Assembly (NCBI RefSeq): GCF_021026195.1
Contig: NZ_JAJNCT010000014.1
Location: 1 to 64,000, forward strand
Origin: Comamonas koreensis
GTDB lineage: Bacteria; Pseudomonadota; Gammaproteobacteria; Burkholderiales; Burkholderiaceae_C
DNA: 64,000 nucleotides
Reading direction: 5' to 3'
Of this stretch, positions 35,622-45,033 are shown piece by piece. The translations under genes were made by a program, and so were the position numbers. A model generated the notes under the pieces. It was not told the origin of the DNA and did no database searches. It saw only the letters and a list, made by a program, of their open reading frames with translations. Position 1 is the stretch's first letter. Every line of letters starts with the position of its first letter.

Positions 35622-36077
35622 ATGAATGCACTGGATCGGAAAATTCTTGCAGCGCTGGCGCTGGACGGGCGCTTGAGCCTCACCGACTTGGCTGCGCAGG
35701 TGGGGCTGAGCTTGTCCTCTTGCCATCGCCGTGTGCGCACCTTGGAGGACGCGGGTGCTATCCGCGGCTACCGTGCCGATCTGGCACCTGCGGCACTGGG
35801 TTTGGAATTTGCCGCCATCGTGTTCGTCACGCTCAACAGCAGCAAGGTCGTGCGCGATTTTGAAAAAGCGGTCGCCGAACTGGACAACGTGATCCAGGCC
35901 CAGCGGCTCTTTGGCGATCCAGACTATCTGCTGCAGATCGTCGTCAAGGACTTGCCTGCTTTTCAGAAGCTCTACGACGAGAAGCTGACGGCCTTGCCGG
36001 GGATGCAGCGCATGACCTCGACCTTGGTCATGAAGGATGTGGTGATCAACCGCCCGCTGACCTCGGCGTTGAGCTGA
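35622..36077 (+). CDS. Lrp/AsnC-family transcriptional regulator
   Basis: A 151-residue regulator: N-terminal helix-turn-helix (LDRKILAALALDGRLSLTDL, then QVGLSLSSCHRRVRTLEDAG) and a C-terminal RAM ligand-binding domain (FAAIVFVTL, RLFGDPDYLLQIVVKDL). It senses an amino acid as an oligomer. Divergent placement indicates control of the RhtB exporter, 104 bases away. Confidence 0.92.
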   Translation: MNALDRKILAALALDGRLSLTDLAAQVGLSLSSCHRRVRTLEDAGAIRGYRADLAPAALGLEFAAIVFVTLNSSKVVRDFEKAVAELDNVIQAQRLFGDPDYLLQIVVKDLPAFQKLYDEKLTALPGMQRMTSTLVMKDVVINRPLTSALS

Positions 36078-36159
36078 TCGGCATCGTCAGGCACCGACAA
36101 CCAAAAACCACGCAATGCGATGCTGACCTTGAACGGCAAGTTCTAAGCCATCGACGACG

Positions 36160-36183
36160 AAAAAAGAGCCTGCGGCGCAGGCT
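36160..36183 (-). terminator. rho-independent terminator of the excalibur gene
   Basis: Read on the minus strand, a 7-bp stem (AGCCTGC with GCAGGCT, 3-base loop) at 36167-36183 is followed by a run of T residues. It begins 6 bases downstream of the leftward excalibur-domain gene and may also stop rightward transcription from the Lrp gene less efficiently. Confidence 0.75.
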
Positions 36184-36189
36184 GTTGAT

Positions 36190-36501
36190 TCAAGGTCTTT
36201 TGTTGACGTTGCAGAGCTGCCGCTCACAGGGCACGCCGTCGTTGTCGCCGTCCATCTTGGTGTCGGGGCAGTTCTTCAGAAAGAACTTGGCCTCTTGGCA
36301 CGAGGTCATTTGCGAGCAGTGGGTGCGGCCATCGCATTTGAAAAGTGGGTGCGGCGCACTGGGCGCTGGTGCCTCTGGCGCCTCGGGCTCGGAGAGCACG
36401 GGCTCGGAATCCCGCAACGATGCGGCCTGCTGCTGCGTATAGCGGCTGTAGACCGCCCAAACGGCTAACACGATCAGCAAAGAGATGATAGGCCTTGACA
36501 C
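36190..36501 (-). CDS. excalibur-domain membrane-anchored small protein
   Basis: A 103-residue protein with an N-terminal membrane anchor (ISLLIVLAVWAVYS), a Pro/Glu-rich linker (residues about 35-50) and a C-terminal excalibur calcium-binding domain: CPDTKMDGDNDGVPCERQLC, the DxDxDG loop followed by CE. The cysteines imply an exported location. Excalibur domains occur on surface nucleases and small envelope proteins; the precise role is unknown. A terminator follows directly. Confidence 0.8.
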   Translation of the reverse strand: MSRPIISLLIVLAVWAVYSRYTQQQAASLRDSEPVLSEPEAPEAPAPSAPHPLFKCDGRTHCSQMTSCQEAKFFLKNCPDTKMDGDNDGVPCERQLCNVNKRP

Positions 36502-37601
36502 GGTCTCTCCGACATTATGTGAATGAGTGTAACGGCAACACGCGATGCTGCGCCTGTATAAGGCTGGGGGTAAGCACTGAGGTGGGGTGGATCAGTGCCG
36601 ATGGAGTGGTCCGCCCGGCCTGGCCCGACCTTGTGCGCGCCCATTGCCACGGCGCGGACTACGCAGTGCCATGTACCGCCTTTTGATCACGCGGCACCGT
36701 CGAGCATGGTCGGCCGCGCCCGTTCCCAGACCGGCGGTGGAACCGGCAACACCAAGCACCCAGACATGGCAGCCGAAACCACGCACAGCTGGGTGCCTGG
36801 CGACGCTGGCCCGCGTTGCACGTAGGTTGTGAACCTGGGCGCAGCCGTGCAGGGCGGCGGCCGCGTTGGCTTTGGCGCGGTATTGGCTTGCACCGCGCTG
36901 GCGCTCGCTGGGTGGAGGCGGCGCCAACGGCATTCCCACCCTGGTTACCGAGGTTAGGTGCCGCTCTCACCCATGCCGGGGGGTAGAGATGAGGGTTCTC
37001 CCCAGCACCAATTTCAGGCATTGACAATTTGTTACATGCGCTCGATAGTGGCTGCGTTTTTCAGCCCGCGCAGCGATCTGGTGATCCTGCGCGTGAATTT
37101 GATCTGCACTGGCAGCCTTGCGAGATCCCTGTGACAAGCCTCCAACAGACGGGCTGGATGGCTGGGACCGCCAGGTGTCTCCCTATGTGGCGGTAAGCAA
37201 CATCTCTCATACCAAGTTATCAGTCATTTGGATGTGATCACAGATTGTTCACAGTGTCGATGAAGTGTTCCAAATAAAATAGATTTCATTGATTAATCTA
37301 TATGTTCATTAGAATTTGTTAATTGTTTGCAATTGCAGGTGAGTTGGCGCTTGACTTTTGGATTTTTGCCTGCGGAAAGCTTTGCGCGACGCTCCCCTTT
37401 GAAGGGATGTGGTCAACCAGGACTGCGTTCAGCCAAAGGCAGCAGTTTTGCAGACGGTCGCTATAGCGAGGGTCGTCAGGGATGGAGCCTCAGAAAGCGG
37501 CCCCATTCCGATTATTGAGAGATTTTGGGTAACCGCTGTTGGGCTTCTGATGAAGTCCATCGCGGTTTGAGGTCGTTTGGTAAATTCTTTTAAAGATTTA
37601 T
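36502..37601. other. gene-less 1.1-kb stretch before the DUF11 protein gene
   Basis: No gene is supported on either strand. The first half is GC-rich with several short overlapping frames. One rightward frame around 36830-36954 ends in a hydrophobic stretch followed by RRRQ (GAVLACTALALAGWRRRQ), which could be a remnant of a sorting tail like those at 40.8, 43.9 and 44.3 kb. From about 37200 to 37330 the sequence is AT-rich and likely carries the promoter and long leader of the downstream exported protein. No terminator or repeat is evident. Confidence 0.4.
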
Positions 37602-40600
37602 ATGACATTCAATTTTATAGAGAAGAAAATATTGAAGCTTTGCTTCTTGGCATTCTCTTTTTTGTTTTTGCCGGCGTTTGCGCAAGCGCAAACAGCAGAT
37701 CTGCAGATTACAAAAACCGGACCGGTGTCTGCCAATGGTGGTGACGCATTTCAATATGTGCTGACCGTCGATAACAATGGTCCCAACGCAGCGGCTGGGG
37801 CCAATGTGGTGGATACGTTACCGCCCAATTTGAGCAATGTTGCGGCTGTCTGCGTGTCTGCCATCAATGGAGCGGCCTGCCCTGGCTCCATAGGTATCAC
37901 CGCTTCAACGGTCACTGCCACTATTCCTGCGTTTCCAGCTTTGGGCCGCGTGGTTTTCCACATTACTGGTAATTTTCCCGCCAGCGGTCCTTCCAGCATC
38001 ACGAACACGGCCCGTGTCGATACTCCGGCAGGCGTGACCGATCCTGATATGGCCACCAATACCAGTGTGGTGAGCACGGTTATGTCCTATAAAACGGATT
38101 TGGCAGTCAGCAAGACGCAGAGCAGCAATGTATTTGCATCCGGCGTGCCAATAACTTACACGATGACGGTGCAGAATAACGGCCCTGCCAGCGCCGATGG
38201 TGCCAGTATTCAAGACAGTCTGACAAATTTCGCCAATTACAACTCGGGGCCGCCCTATGACTATCTGACAATAACCAATAGCTTTGTCAGCTGTACAGCC
38301 TCAGGCGGTGCTGTGTGCCCGGCCAATTCCAGCTTCAATAGTCAGTCGGCAACGGGCATTGACTATATGTTGTTCAGTACATCCGTCCCCACCTTGCCCG
38401 CTGGTGGTTCGCTCAGGATCATCTACACGATGACACCGACTATTACCGGTGCCCAGCGTTGTGGCACAGGGGCAGGGTTTTTGCAGAATGAGTTTCGGGC
38501 TTCCGTTCCTGCCGGTATGACCGATTCCGATTACAACAATAATGCTGCCCAGGTGAGTATCGCCACGCCACAGGCACCCAACTGTCCACAGTCGGATCTG
38601 GCCGTTACCAAGACGCAGAGTTCCAACACGTTCAGCCCAGGTGTACCGGTCACCTACACGATGACTTTGGTGAACAACGGCCCTAATTCTGCGGATGGCA
38701 CCAATATCCGCGATGCCATTACCAGCTTTGCCAACTACAACGCTGGCTCCCCTTACGACTACATGAACATCAATGCCAGCTTTGTCGACTGCTCGGCTGC
38801 TGGTGGCGCAGTCTGTCCGGATGATGCCAATTTCAACAATATCTCGGCAACGGGTATCGATTACAACCTGTTCGATACGTCGGTCCCCCGTCTGCCTGTC
38901 GGCGGCGCTATCACCATCGTATATACGATGACACCCACCATTGTGGGCACACAACGCTGCAGCTCAGGTGCGGGCTTTATCCAAAATGAGTTCCGGGCGA
39001 CCTTGCCCAGCGGCATGACCGACAGCAACTACAACAATAACGCGTCGCAGGTGAGCATTTCGACGCCACGCGCTCCCGATTGCCCGCAAACCGACCTGGA
39101 AGTCACCAAGACGCAAAGCAGCAATGTGTTCGTGGCCGGGCAGCCCATTACCTATACGATGACTTTGCGCAACCACGGCCCCAACCCTGTGGATCAAGTG
39201 CAGATCAATGACTCGATCACTAATTTTGCGAATTACACCTATGGTTCGCCTTACCAGTACATCAATACCAGCACGGCATTTGTGAGTTGCAGCGCAGCGG
39301 GGGGCGCCGTGTGCCCCGACGCGTCGACTTTTGGCAGCCCGTCGCAGGCAGGAATCGATGTGATGCTTTTCAATACTTCGGTCCCTAAGCTGCCCGTGGG
39401 CGGAACAGTGACTGTGGTTTACACGATGACGCCAACAGCGCTGCCGGTCCCCTCGTGTGGCAATAGCGCTTCCAGCTTCATTCAAAACACCTTTTCTGCG
39501 ACCTTGCCTGCCGGCTACGTAGATGTAGGCCCGGGCAGCAACTCGGCCAGCGTGTCGCTGCCAGTCAGCTGTGCGGATATATCCGTGAACAAGAAGGTGG
39601 AGCCGGTGACCACCAGTGTGAGCGGCTCCGCTGTCGTCTACACCATCGATGTTGCCAACGCGACGGGCTCGGCAGCGGCCAGCAATGTGGCGTTTTCCGA
39701 TCCTCTGCCCAGCGGATTTGTATACGGCAATGCGGTCTGCACCGCCCAGACACCGAATGCGGTCTGTGGCCCGGTGAGCTATGACGCGACCAGCCGCACA
39801 GTGACCAGTACTATCCAGGCGCTGCCCGAAGGCGGCATTGTGCGCTTTGTCATCACCGGCTCGGCGGGCAATACTGCCGGCACTTATGCCAATACCGCCT
39901 CAGCTGCGGTGGCGCCCGGATGGCTGGACCCAGTGCCTGCGTCAAACAGCAGCACGGTGAATCTTCAGATCTTCAACACCAGCTCGCCCATCACGGTGAC
40001 GAAGAAGGTCGCTGGTTTGCCAGCGGCGGGCATGCCCGTTGCCATGACCTTCACCGGGACGGTCGTCTGTGGTGCGCAAGCGCCGCAGAAATGGTCGGCA
40101 ACGGTGGCTGCAGGCGCAGCCAGCGGCGACAGTGCGCCTCTGAGCTTCTACGACAAGGATGCCTGCACCGTGACGGAAGATGCGCCACCCGCAGCACCCA
40201 ACGGCTATGTGTGGGTGGGAATGGCAAGCATTGCTCCGAACCCGACGAATCCGCTGGGCCCGACGACGCCCTTGACAGTGGTGGTAACCAATACCCTGTC
40301 TGCGCTGCCGCCTGGCAAGGTGACGATCACCAAGGTCGCGCAAACCACTTCGGGCGCCCCAGCCACCAGTACTGCGAGCTTCAGTTTTGCGGGCACCGGC
40401 GCGGGTGTACCAGCGACCTTGACGGTACTCACCCAGGGCGGCACAGGTAGCCAGACGATCGCAGACTTGGCAGCAGGCCAGACCTATACCTGGACGGAAG
40501 GCGCTCTCAATGGTTGGGCACTTGCCAGCCTCCAGTGCACCGACCAGAACGGCGCCTCTCCAAAAAGCACCATCACGACCGACCTCGCACTGCGCCAGCT

Positions 40601-40796
40601 GAGCGTGGTACTGGCAAGCGGCGAGGAGCTGGTTTGTACCTTCACCAACCGCGAGACGGAAACGACGACCCCGCCAGACCCATTCAATGGCAAATTGAAG
40701 GCAGTGCCAGTGATGGACGCGTCGAAGCTGCTGATGATGATGCTGGCTGTGGCTGCATTGGGCGTTGCTGGACTGCGCCGCACGCAACGCCGCTGA
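37602..40796 (+). CDS. large exported DUF11-repeat protein with C-terminal sorting tail
   Basis: A 1064-residue surface protein. It has a signal peptide (ILKLCFLAFSFLFLPAFAQA), then a DUF11-type CARDB/Ig-like domain (about 30-165), three tandem copies of a 166-residue DUF11 module starting at residues 166, 332 and 498 (each DLxVxKTQSSNxF...YTMT...NNGP), a further DUF11 domain (about 660-795) and two prealbumin-like modules (about 796-905 and 906-1030). The end, VPVMDASKLLMMMLAVAA followed by Gly-rich residues and RRTQRR, has the motif-helix-basic layout of an IPTL-CTERM signal but with VPVMD in place of IPTLS. Probably anchored or released at the cell envelope. A strong terminator follows. 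Confidence 0.85.
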   Translation: MTFNFIEKKILKLCFLAFSFLFLPAFAQAQTADLQITKTGPVSANGGDAFQYVLTVDNNGPNAAAGANVVDTLPPNLSNVAAVCVSAINGAACPGSIGITASTVTATIPAFPALGRVVFHITGNFPASGPSSITNTARVDTPAGVTDPDMATNTSVVSTVMSYKTDLAVSKTQSSNVFASGVPITYTMTVQNNGPASADGASIQDSLTNFANYNSGPPYDYLTITNSFVSCTASGGAVCPANSSFNSQSATGIDYMLFSTSVPTLPAGGSLRIIYTMTPTITGAQRCGTGAGFLQNEFRASVPAGMTDSDYNNNAAQVSIATPQAPNCPQSDLAVTKTQSSNTFSPGVPVTYTMTLVNNGPNSADGTNIRDAITSFANYNAGSPYDYMNINASFVDCSAAGGAVCPDDANFNNISATGIDYNLFDTSVPRLPVGGAITIVYTMTPTIVGTQRCSSGAGFIQNEFRATLPSGMTDSNYNNNASQVSISTPRAPDCPQTDLEVTKTQSSNVFVAGQPITYTMTLRNHGPNPVDQVQINDSITNFANYTYGSPYQYINTSTAFVSCSAAGGAVCPDASTFGSPSQAGIDVMLFNTSVPKLPVGGTVTVVYTMTPTALPVPSCGNSASSFIQNTFSATLPAGYVDVGPGSNSASVSLPVSCADISVNKKVEPVTTSVSGSAVVYTIDVANATGSAAASNVAFSDPLPSGFVYGNAVCTAQTPNAVCGPVSYDATSRTVTSTIQALPEGGIVRFVITGSAGNTAGTYANTASAAVAPGWLDPVPASNSSTVNLQIFNTSSPITVTKKVAGLPAAGMPVAMTFTGTVVCGAQAPQKWSATVAAGAASGDSAPLSFYDKDACTVTEDAPPAAPNGYVWVGMASIAPNPTNPLGPTTPLTVVVTNTLSALPPGKVTITKVAQTTSGAPATSTASFSFAGTGAGVPATLTVLTQGGTGSQTIADLAAGQTYTWTEGALNGWALASLQCTDQNGASPKSTITTDLALRQLSVVLASGEELVCTFTNRETETTTPPDPFNGKLKAVPVMDASKLLMMMLAVAALGVAGLRRTQRR
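38097..39575 (+). repeat. three tandem 498-bp DUF11 modules within the exported protein gene
   Basis: Module starts at 38097, 38595 and 39093 are exactly 498 bases (166 codons) apart; the third runs to about 39575. The translated copies are clearly homologous along their length (KTQSSN, FANYNSGPPYDY, GAVCP, YTMTPT), while synonymous positions differ, so they are old duplications that still allow unequal crossing-over. Confidence 0.85.
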
Positions 40797-40813
40797 TTAC
40801 CGCGTCTTGTTGC

Positions 40814-40851
40814 AAACGCCGATACCTTGCAAGGGGTATCGGCGTTTTTTT
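40814..40851 (+). terminator. strong rho-independent terminator
   Basis: A 13-bp perfect stem (AAACGCCGATACC at 40814-40826 with GGTATCGGCGTTT at 40835-40847), an 8-base loop and a T run to 40851. It lies 18 bases after the DUF11 protein stop and ahead of the convergent topoisomerase gene. Confidence 0.93.
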
Positions 40852-40923
40852 GTGGCACCGGTCTGGCTGACGCGGCACTGCGCTGGCGTGTTTTCCAGTT
40901 CGCAATCCCTTGCAGGCGTGGCT

Positions 40924-41958
40924 TCAATCTTTGGTTTTGCGTTTGCGTTTGGCTGGGCCGCCGCTCAAGAATGCCATCAATGTGCGCTCGGCCGCATGCA
41001 AGCCGGTGCTGCCCCGCAGTTTGCCCGCATAGGCATCGCAACGCGCACCGCCTTCGGGGCCTTCACAGACCTCCATCACCAACGGGTGGATATAGAACTT
41101 GCGGCAGACAGCGACGGTATTGCCCAGGTGTTGGGCCACCTGTTTGACGATGTCTGGGCCGGTCAGCGGCGTATCGCTGCTGCGCGACTGCAGCGCCAGT
41201 GACAGTGCCAGTACGCTGGCGTGCCAGGTGCGAAAGTCCTTGGCGCTGAAGTCCTCGCCGGCAATCTCATGCAGATAGGCGTTGACATGCTCGGAGCGCA
41301 GTTGCTTGCGCTCACCCTCATCATCAAGGTACTGGAACAACCGTTGGCCTGGTAAATCCTGGCAACGCCGCACGACTCGCGCCACGCGCGGATCCTCCAG
41401 CTCAACCTGCTGCTCCACACCGCTCTTGCCTTTGAACGCCAGCCGGATGCGCGAGGCGCGCATCTTCACATGCCGATTGCGCAGCGTTGTCAGCCCGAAC
41501 GAGCCATTCTCGCGCGCATAGCTGTCGTTGCCAATACGCAGCGCCGTGGTGTCGAGCAAGCGCACCACCGCAGCTGCCACCGAGGTCTGGGTGGTGTCTC
41601 CCGCCTTTAGATCGCGCTGGATGCGTCGGCGAATCAGCCCCAATTTGGCCGCAAAGGCCGTCATGCGGTCGAACTTGGTCTGCTCCCGCTGCTGCTGCCA
41701 CAGTGCGTGGTAGCGGTACTGCTTGCGTCCCCGGGCATCGCGGCCCGTCGCCTGCAGGTGGCCGTGCGGGTCGGGGCAGATCCACACATCGGTGTAGGCG
41801 GGCGGAATAACGAGCTTGCGGATGCGATCCAGATGGCCCGCATGGCGTATCTGCTGGCCGCGCTGGTTCTGGTAGACAAACGTGTCACCCTTTTTGACGC
41901 GCCGCCATCCCGGGGTGGCGTCAATGACATAGGCCAGCGGTTTTGGGAGTTTTTGCAT
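40924..41958 (-). CDS. DNA topoisomerase IB
   Basis: A 344-residue bacterial (poxvirus-like) type IB topoisomerase. Active-site elements are RIGNDSYARENGSFGLTTLR, KDFRTWHAS with catalytic Arg and His, and CRKFYIHP with the nucleophilic Tyr. The N-terminal beta domain has WRRVKKGDTFVY and the C-terminus a basic KRKRKTK tail. It relaxes supercoils through a 3'-phosphotyrosine intermediate. Length is typical; it is a single-gene unit convergent with the DUF11 gene. Confidence 0.93.
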   Translation of the reverse strand: MQKLPKPLAYVIDATPGWRRVKKGDTFVYQNQRGQQIRHAGHLDRIRKLVIPPAYTDVWICPDPHGHLQATGRDARGRKQYRYHALWQQQREQTKFDRMTAFAAKLGLIRRRIQRDLKAGDTTQTSVAAAVVRLLDTTALRIGNDSYARENGSFGLTTLRNRHVKMRASRIRLAFKGKSGVEQQVELEDPRVARVVRRCQDLPGQRLFQYLDDEGERKQLRSEHVNAYLHEIAGEDFSAKDFRTWHASVLALSLALQSRSSDTPLTGPDIVKQVAQHLGNTVAVCRKFYIHPLVMEVCEGPEGGARCDAYAGKLRGSTGLHAAERTLMAFLSGGPAKRKRKTKD

Positions 41959-42322
41959 GTTTCTGGCTGGCCGAATGTGGGTTCATCGCTGCTTACTGTG
42001 GTCACCCACAGGGTAGTGGCGTTGTAGGCGCAAACGTGTCAGCCGGCATCCTATGCAACTCGCGTTTCCTTCCCATTCGCCCATAGGTAGGCGCCCGCAT
42101 CGCAGGTCTTTTCTTCGTCAACCCCCAGCCTGGAGCCAATTGCCAATCCAGCCTCAACCCTTGAGAGGACGTCGCTCTCATACCCATGGTTGAAATGAAA
42201 ATTTCACCTTCAAATGTTTTTTAATGTAAGCGTTCACTGTGAAACGCACTAGAATGTCTAATTGTGAAAATATGAAACAATGTGTTTGATTTGGTGTTGG
42301 TGTCATTTACTTTGAGGTTTCC
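41959..42322. other. intergenic promoter region
   Basis: About 360 bases between divergent genes. The first part is GC-rich and unremarkable. The last 130 bases are AT-rich and contain a quasi-palindrome (GCGTTCAC/GTGAAACGC at 42230-42247) and GAGG just before the ATG of the next gene. No coding frame is supported. Confidence 0.45.
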
Positions 42323-43966
42323 ATGCGCCTTTCTCTTTATCTATCAAGGCTTGTCATTGCGCTAGTCGTAACGTTCGTAGCCGCAGTGTCCCTGCTGGTC
42401 CCGACGGCAGCATCGGCAGCCCCGCCTGCCGCCTGTACGGCCGGAGCCAGTCCCGTCACGAATTCGCCTTGGACCGTCTGCCGTGCAGACATCAACTCCG
42501 CATGGGTGTCTGCCAACAACTCAGGACAGTTCCATGCGTTGGCGATTTGCAAGTCATTGGGCTACAAAGCCGTGACAGCAAACGGAGGAACTTGTGGCAG
42601 CGTGTGCGGGTACTGCCAAACTTCCGGTACCACCTCCTGTTCCAGTCCGGGCAATGAGCAATATGGTGGTGGGGGCGTTGTCGGTGAGGACATAGCAGGT
42701 GGCCCGTTGTTGGCATCCACCGTGCAATGGAAGTGCTCGGAATATGTGGGAGTTACCACCACGGTCGAGGCAAAGGCCAGCGCTGGTGGTTCTGTCTCGC
42801 CAGCAGGCAGCCAGTCCGTTGCGGATGGCGAGTCCGTCTCGTATACCCTGGCGCCACAGCCGGGCTACTTCCTGTCTGCCGTCACCGATACCTGTGGTGC
42901 CAGTGGTGCGCCGGTGGGCGTGCTGAGCGGATCTACTTACGACGTTCAACCGAAGGGTCCACCCAACGCGTCATGCGAAGTCTCTGCCACGTTCTCCGTC
43001 TTTGCACTGAACGTTCAACCCTCGTATGCCGAGACCTATGGCACCACGCTTGATATCCCTCTGGTCAGCAACGGAGGCAAGGCGCCTGTGACCTATGCGG
43101 TAACCGGTGGCGCGCTGCCCTCAGGCGTCTCGTTGATGGGAGATGACGTTGCAGGTTATCGCCTGGCCGGCGCGCTTTCCAAGCCGGGTTCCTATGAATT
43201 CAGCATCACTGCAACGGATGCGGACGGCGCCCTCAGCGCACCCGCGCTGATCGCCGTGACCGTCAGCCCAGCACCACTCAAGATCACGGCCAACAATGTG
43301 ACGCTGACGGAAGGGGAGCAGATCCCCGTGCTGTCTGGCAGCTACAGCGGCTTTGTGCTCGGTGACACCTCCGCATCTTTGGCGACGCAAGCAAGTTTCA
43401 GCACGACGGCGACCGCTGCTTCGCCACCGGGTACCTATCCCATCACGGTTCAAGGTGGGCAGAGCGACAACTATGCGCTGAGCTACGTGGCCGGCACATT
43501 GAATATCCTCCCCGCAGAGCTGGCGATCACGACCACAGATCTGGGCAGCATGCAAGCGGGCAAGGCCTTCAGCCTCGCACTGTCGGTATCCGGTGGCGTG
43601 CCCCCTTACACATGGTCTGCAACTGATGCGGACAAGCCACTGCCTGACGGGCTGCGCTTGTCGGGAGAGGGTGTGCTGAGCGGAACACCTACCCATGCAG
43701 GTGACTATGTCAGCCGGATCACTGTCACCGATAGCAGCTTAGCCCCGGTGGAGTTCGCTCTGCTCACGACACCTGCGCAGACCAAGGCCGCCAGTGTTGA
43801 AGTTTCGCAGGTCTTCAGTGGCACCGTAGCTGCTGCTCAAGCGATGGTGCCGACGCCAGTGCCGACGGTGGGCGGCTGGGCGCTGGCCCTGATTGTCGCC
43901 ACGATAGGCGGCTTCGCCGTCGTGGGCGTGCGCCGCAGGCAAATGACCCAGATGGCGAAGGACTGA
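42323..43966 (+). CDS. exported Ig-repeat protein with IPTL-CTERM sorting signal
   Basis: A 547-residue exported protein with a signal peptide (IALVVTFVAAVSLLVPTAASA), a Cys-rich N-terminal domain (about 35-145), a repeat of the SAGGSVSPAGSQSVADGE type (about 150-225), a putative Ig domain (PVTYAVTGGALPSGVSL), an MBG-like beta module (LKITANNVTLTEGEQIPVLSG, in part) and a second putative Ig domain (PPYTWSATDADKPLPDGLRL). The tail VPTVGGWALALIVATIGG followed by RRRQ is a good IPTL-CTERM match, recognised by exosortase-type enzymes; none is encoded in the window. Confidence 0.85.
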   Translation: MRLSLYLSRLVIALVVTFVAAVSLLVPTAASAAPPAACTAGASPVTNSPWTVCRADINSAWVSANNSGQFHALAICKSLGYKAVTANGGTCGSVCGYCQTSGTTSCSSPGNEQYGGGGVVGEDIAGGPLLASTVQWKCSEYVGVTTTVEAKASAGGSVSPAGSQSVADGESVSYTLAPQPGYFLSAVTDTCGASGAPVGVLSGSTYDVQPKGPPNASCEVSATFSVFALNVQPSYAETYGTTLDIPLVSNGGKAPVTYAVTGGALPSGVSLMGDDVAGYRLAGALSKPGSYEFSITATDADGALSAPALIAVTVSPAPLKITANNVTLTEGEQIPVLSGSYSGFVLGDTSASLATQASFSTTATAASPPGTYPITVQGGQSDNYALSYVAGTLNILPAELAITTTDLGSMQAGKAFSLALSVSGGVPPYTWSATDADKPLPDGLRLSGEGVLSGTPTHAGDYVSRITVTDSSLAPVEFALLTTPAQTKAASVEVSQVFSGTVAAAQAMVPTPVPTVGGWALALIVATIGGFAVVGVRRRQMTQMAKD

Positions 43967-44031
43967 TAAGTTTCGCGAATCGGTAGGCTTGGCCACGGCC
44001 ACCGGTACAGTGGCGGTCCCGTGGCTCTGGT

Positions 44032-44303
44032 GGCGGGGGCGATACCGCCACCGCCAACTGCACTGCCACGGCATCGTCTCAAGGTGCACGCTCCATCTCC
44101 GTCAGCGACAGCGCCGATGCCAACAATGCAGGACAGCCACGTTGACGCCAGGACAGGTCGTCGTCAACGCCCCCCTGGTCGCTGGCGGCGTTAACCCCTT
44201 TGCGGTCCCCTCGCTGTCTGGCTGGGCGCTGGCCCTGCGGGCGGCACTGATGGGTGGTGTGGCCCTAGTCGGGCGGCGTGCTGGGCCTCGCAAGCGGTAT
44301 TGA
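44032..44303 (+). pseudogene. decayed 3' end of another IPTL-CTERM protein gene
   Basis: From 44032 one frame reads GGGDTATANCTATASSQGAR then SISVSDSADANNAGQ and hits a stop at about 44139. Shifting frame there continues as TLTPGQVVVNAPLVAGGVNP and VPSLSGWALALRAALMGGVA ending with RR, an evident IPTL-CTERM tail, and stops at 44303. No start or upstream gene body exists in the 65 bases after the intact gene. This is a fragment with at least one frameshift, probably left by deletion between tandem paralogues. Confidence 0.7.
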
Positions 44304-44478
44304 ATGCGGTTGTGGTTCGGGCCAGCCACCTGCCCCAATCAAACCCGCCGTGCCATCCGGTTTCTGCTCCACGATGTCCCCCGACTATTCGGCACCGCAT
44401 CGCGGAACTGGTCTGCACGGGGGCAGTGCGAGCGGGGTACCCTTGCTAAGCCTCCATTCGTCCGTCTCAGGTTCTTTA

Positions 44479-44946
44479 TTACAAACCCAGTTCCGACAGC
44501 CCTGGATGGTCATCGGGCCGACGGCCGAGTGGCCAATGGAACTTGCGCTCGGACTCTTTGATCGGCATGTCGTTGATGCATGCGTAGCGACGGCGCATCA
44601 TGCCGTCGGATTCGAACTCCCAGTTTTCGTTGCCGTACGAGCGGAACCAATGGCCTGCGTCGTCATGCCACTCATACGCATACCGGACGGCGATCCGGTT
44701 TCCTTCATGCAACCACAGCTCTTTGATGAGCCGGTAGTCCAGCTCCTTGTTCCACTTTCTCTCCAGGAAGGCCTGGGCCTCCGCTCGGCTGTGCGCGAAT
44801 TCCGCGCGGTTGCGCCACTGGGTGTCCAGCGTATAAGCCATTGCCACCTTGGCGGCATCTCGGGTGTTCCAGCCGTCTTCGGCCAAGCGCACTTTTTGGA
44901 TGGCGGTTTCGCGGGTGAAGGGGGGCAGGGGTGGGCGCGTTTCCAT
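44479..44946 (-). CDS. DUF1348 family (NTF2-like) protein
   Basis: A 155-residue protein matching DUF1348 throughout: [92 protein letters not shown] and the terminal [14 protein letters not shown]. The fold is SnoaL/NTF2-like; the biochemical role is not established. It is divergent from a TetR regulator with two operator copies between, so it is probably derepressed by an unknown small molecule. The start has AGAGGTAATTCC upstream. Confidence 0.92.
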   Translation of the reverse strand: METRPPLPPFTRETAIQKVRLAEDGWNTRDAAKVAMAYTLDTQWRNRAEFAHSRAEAQAFLERKWNKELDYRLIKELWLHEGNRIAVRYAYEWHDDAGHWFRSYGNENWEFESDGMMRRRYACINDMPIKESERKFHWPLGRRPDDHPGLSELGL

Positions 44947-44969
44947 GGAATTACCTCTTTCAAGATGAT

Positions 44970-44989
44970 GTAGAACGATCTGTCTACAA
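44970..44989. promoter_or_regulatory. TetR operator copy 1
   Basis: GTAGAACGATCTGTCTACAA contains the inverted repeat GTAGA...TCTAC, a typical TetR-family half-site pair. It lies 23 bases upstream of the DUF1348 ATG. A copy with one mismatch is found 37 bases downstream. Confidence 0.75.
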
Positions 44990-45006
44990 GCGCCATGCTA
45001 GCGCAT

Positions 45007-45026
45007 GTGGAACGATCTGTCTACAA
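45007..45026. promoter_or_regulatory. TetR operator copy 2
   Basis: GTGGAACGATCTGTCTACAA differs from copy 1 at one position and ends 7 bases before the chosen TetR start, so binding would block transcription or translation initiation of the regulator itself. The two sites together cover both divergent promoters. Confidence 0.75.
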
Positions 45027-45033
45027 TGCAGTT

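Noticed and set aside
36495..36954. Several short overlapping frames before the DUF11 gene
   Set aside because: All are short, mutually overlapping and compositionally random for GC-rich DNA; only a possible sorting-tail remnant is noted.
38097..39575. Tandem 498-bp period considered as a CRISPR-like or minisatellite array
   Set aside because: The period is exactly codon-sized, the repeats encode homologous protein domains and there are no spacers; they are protein modules.
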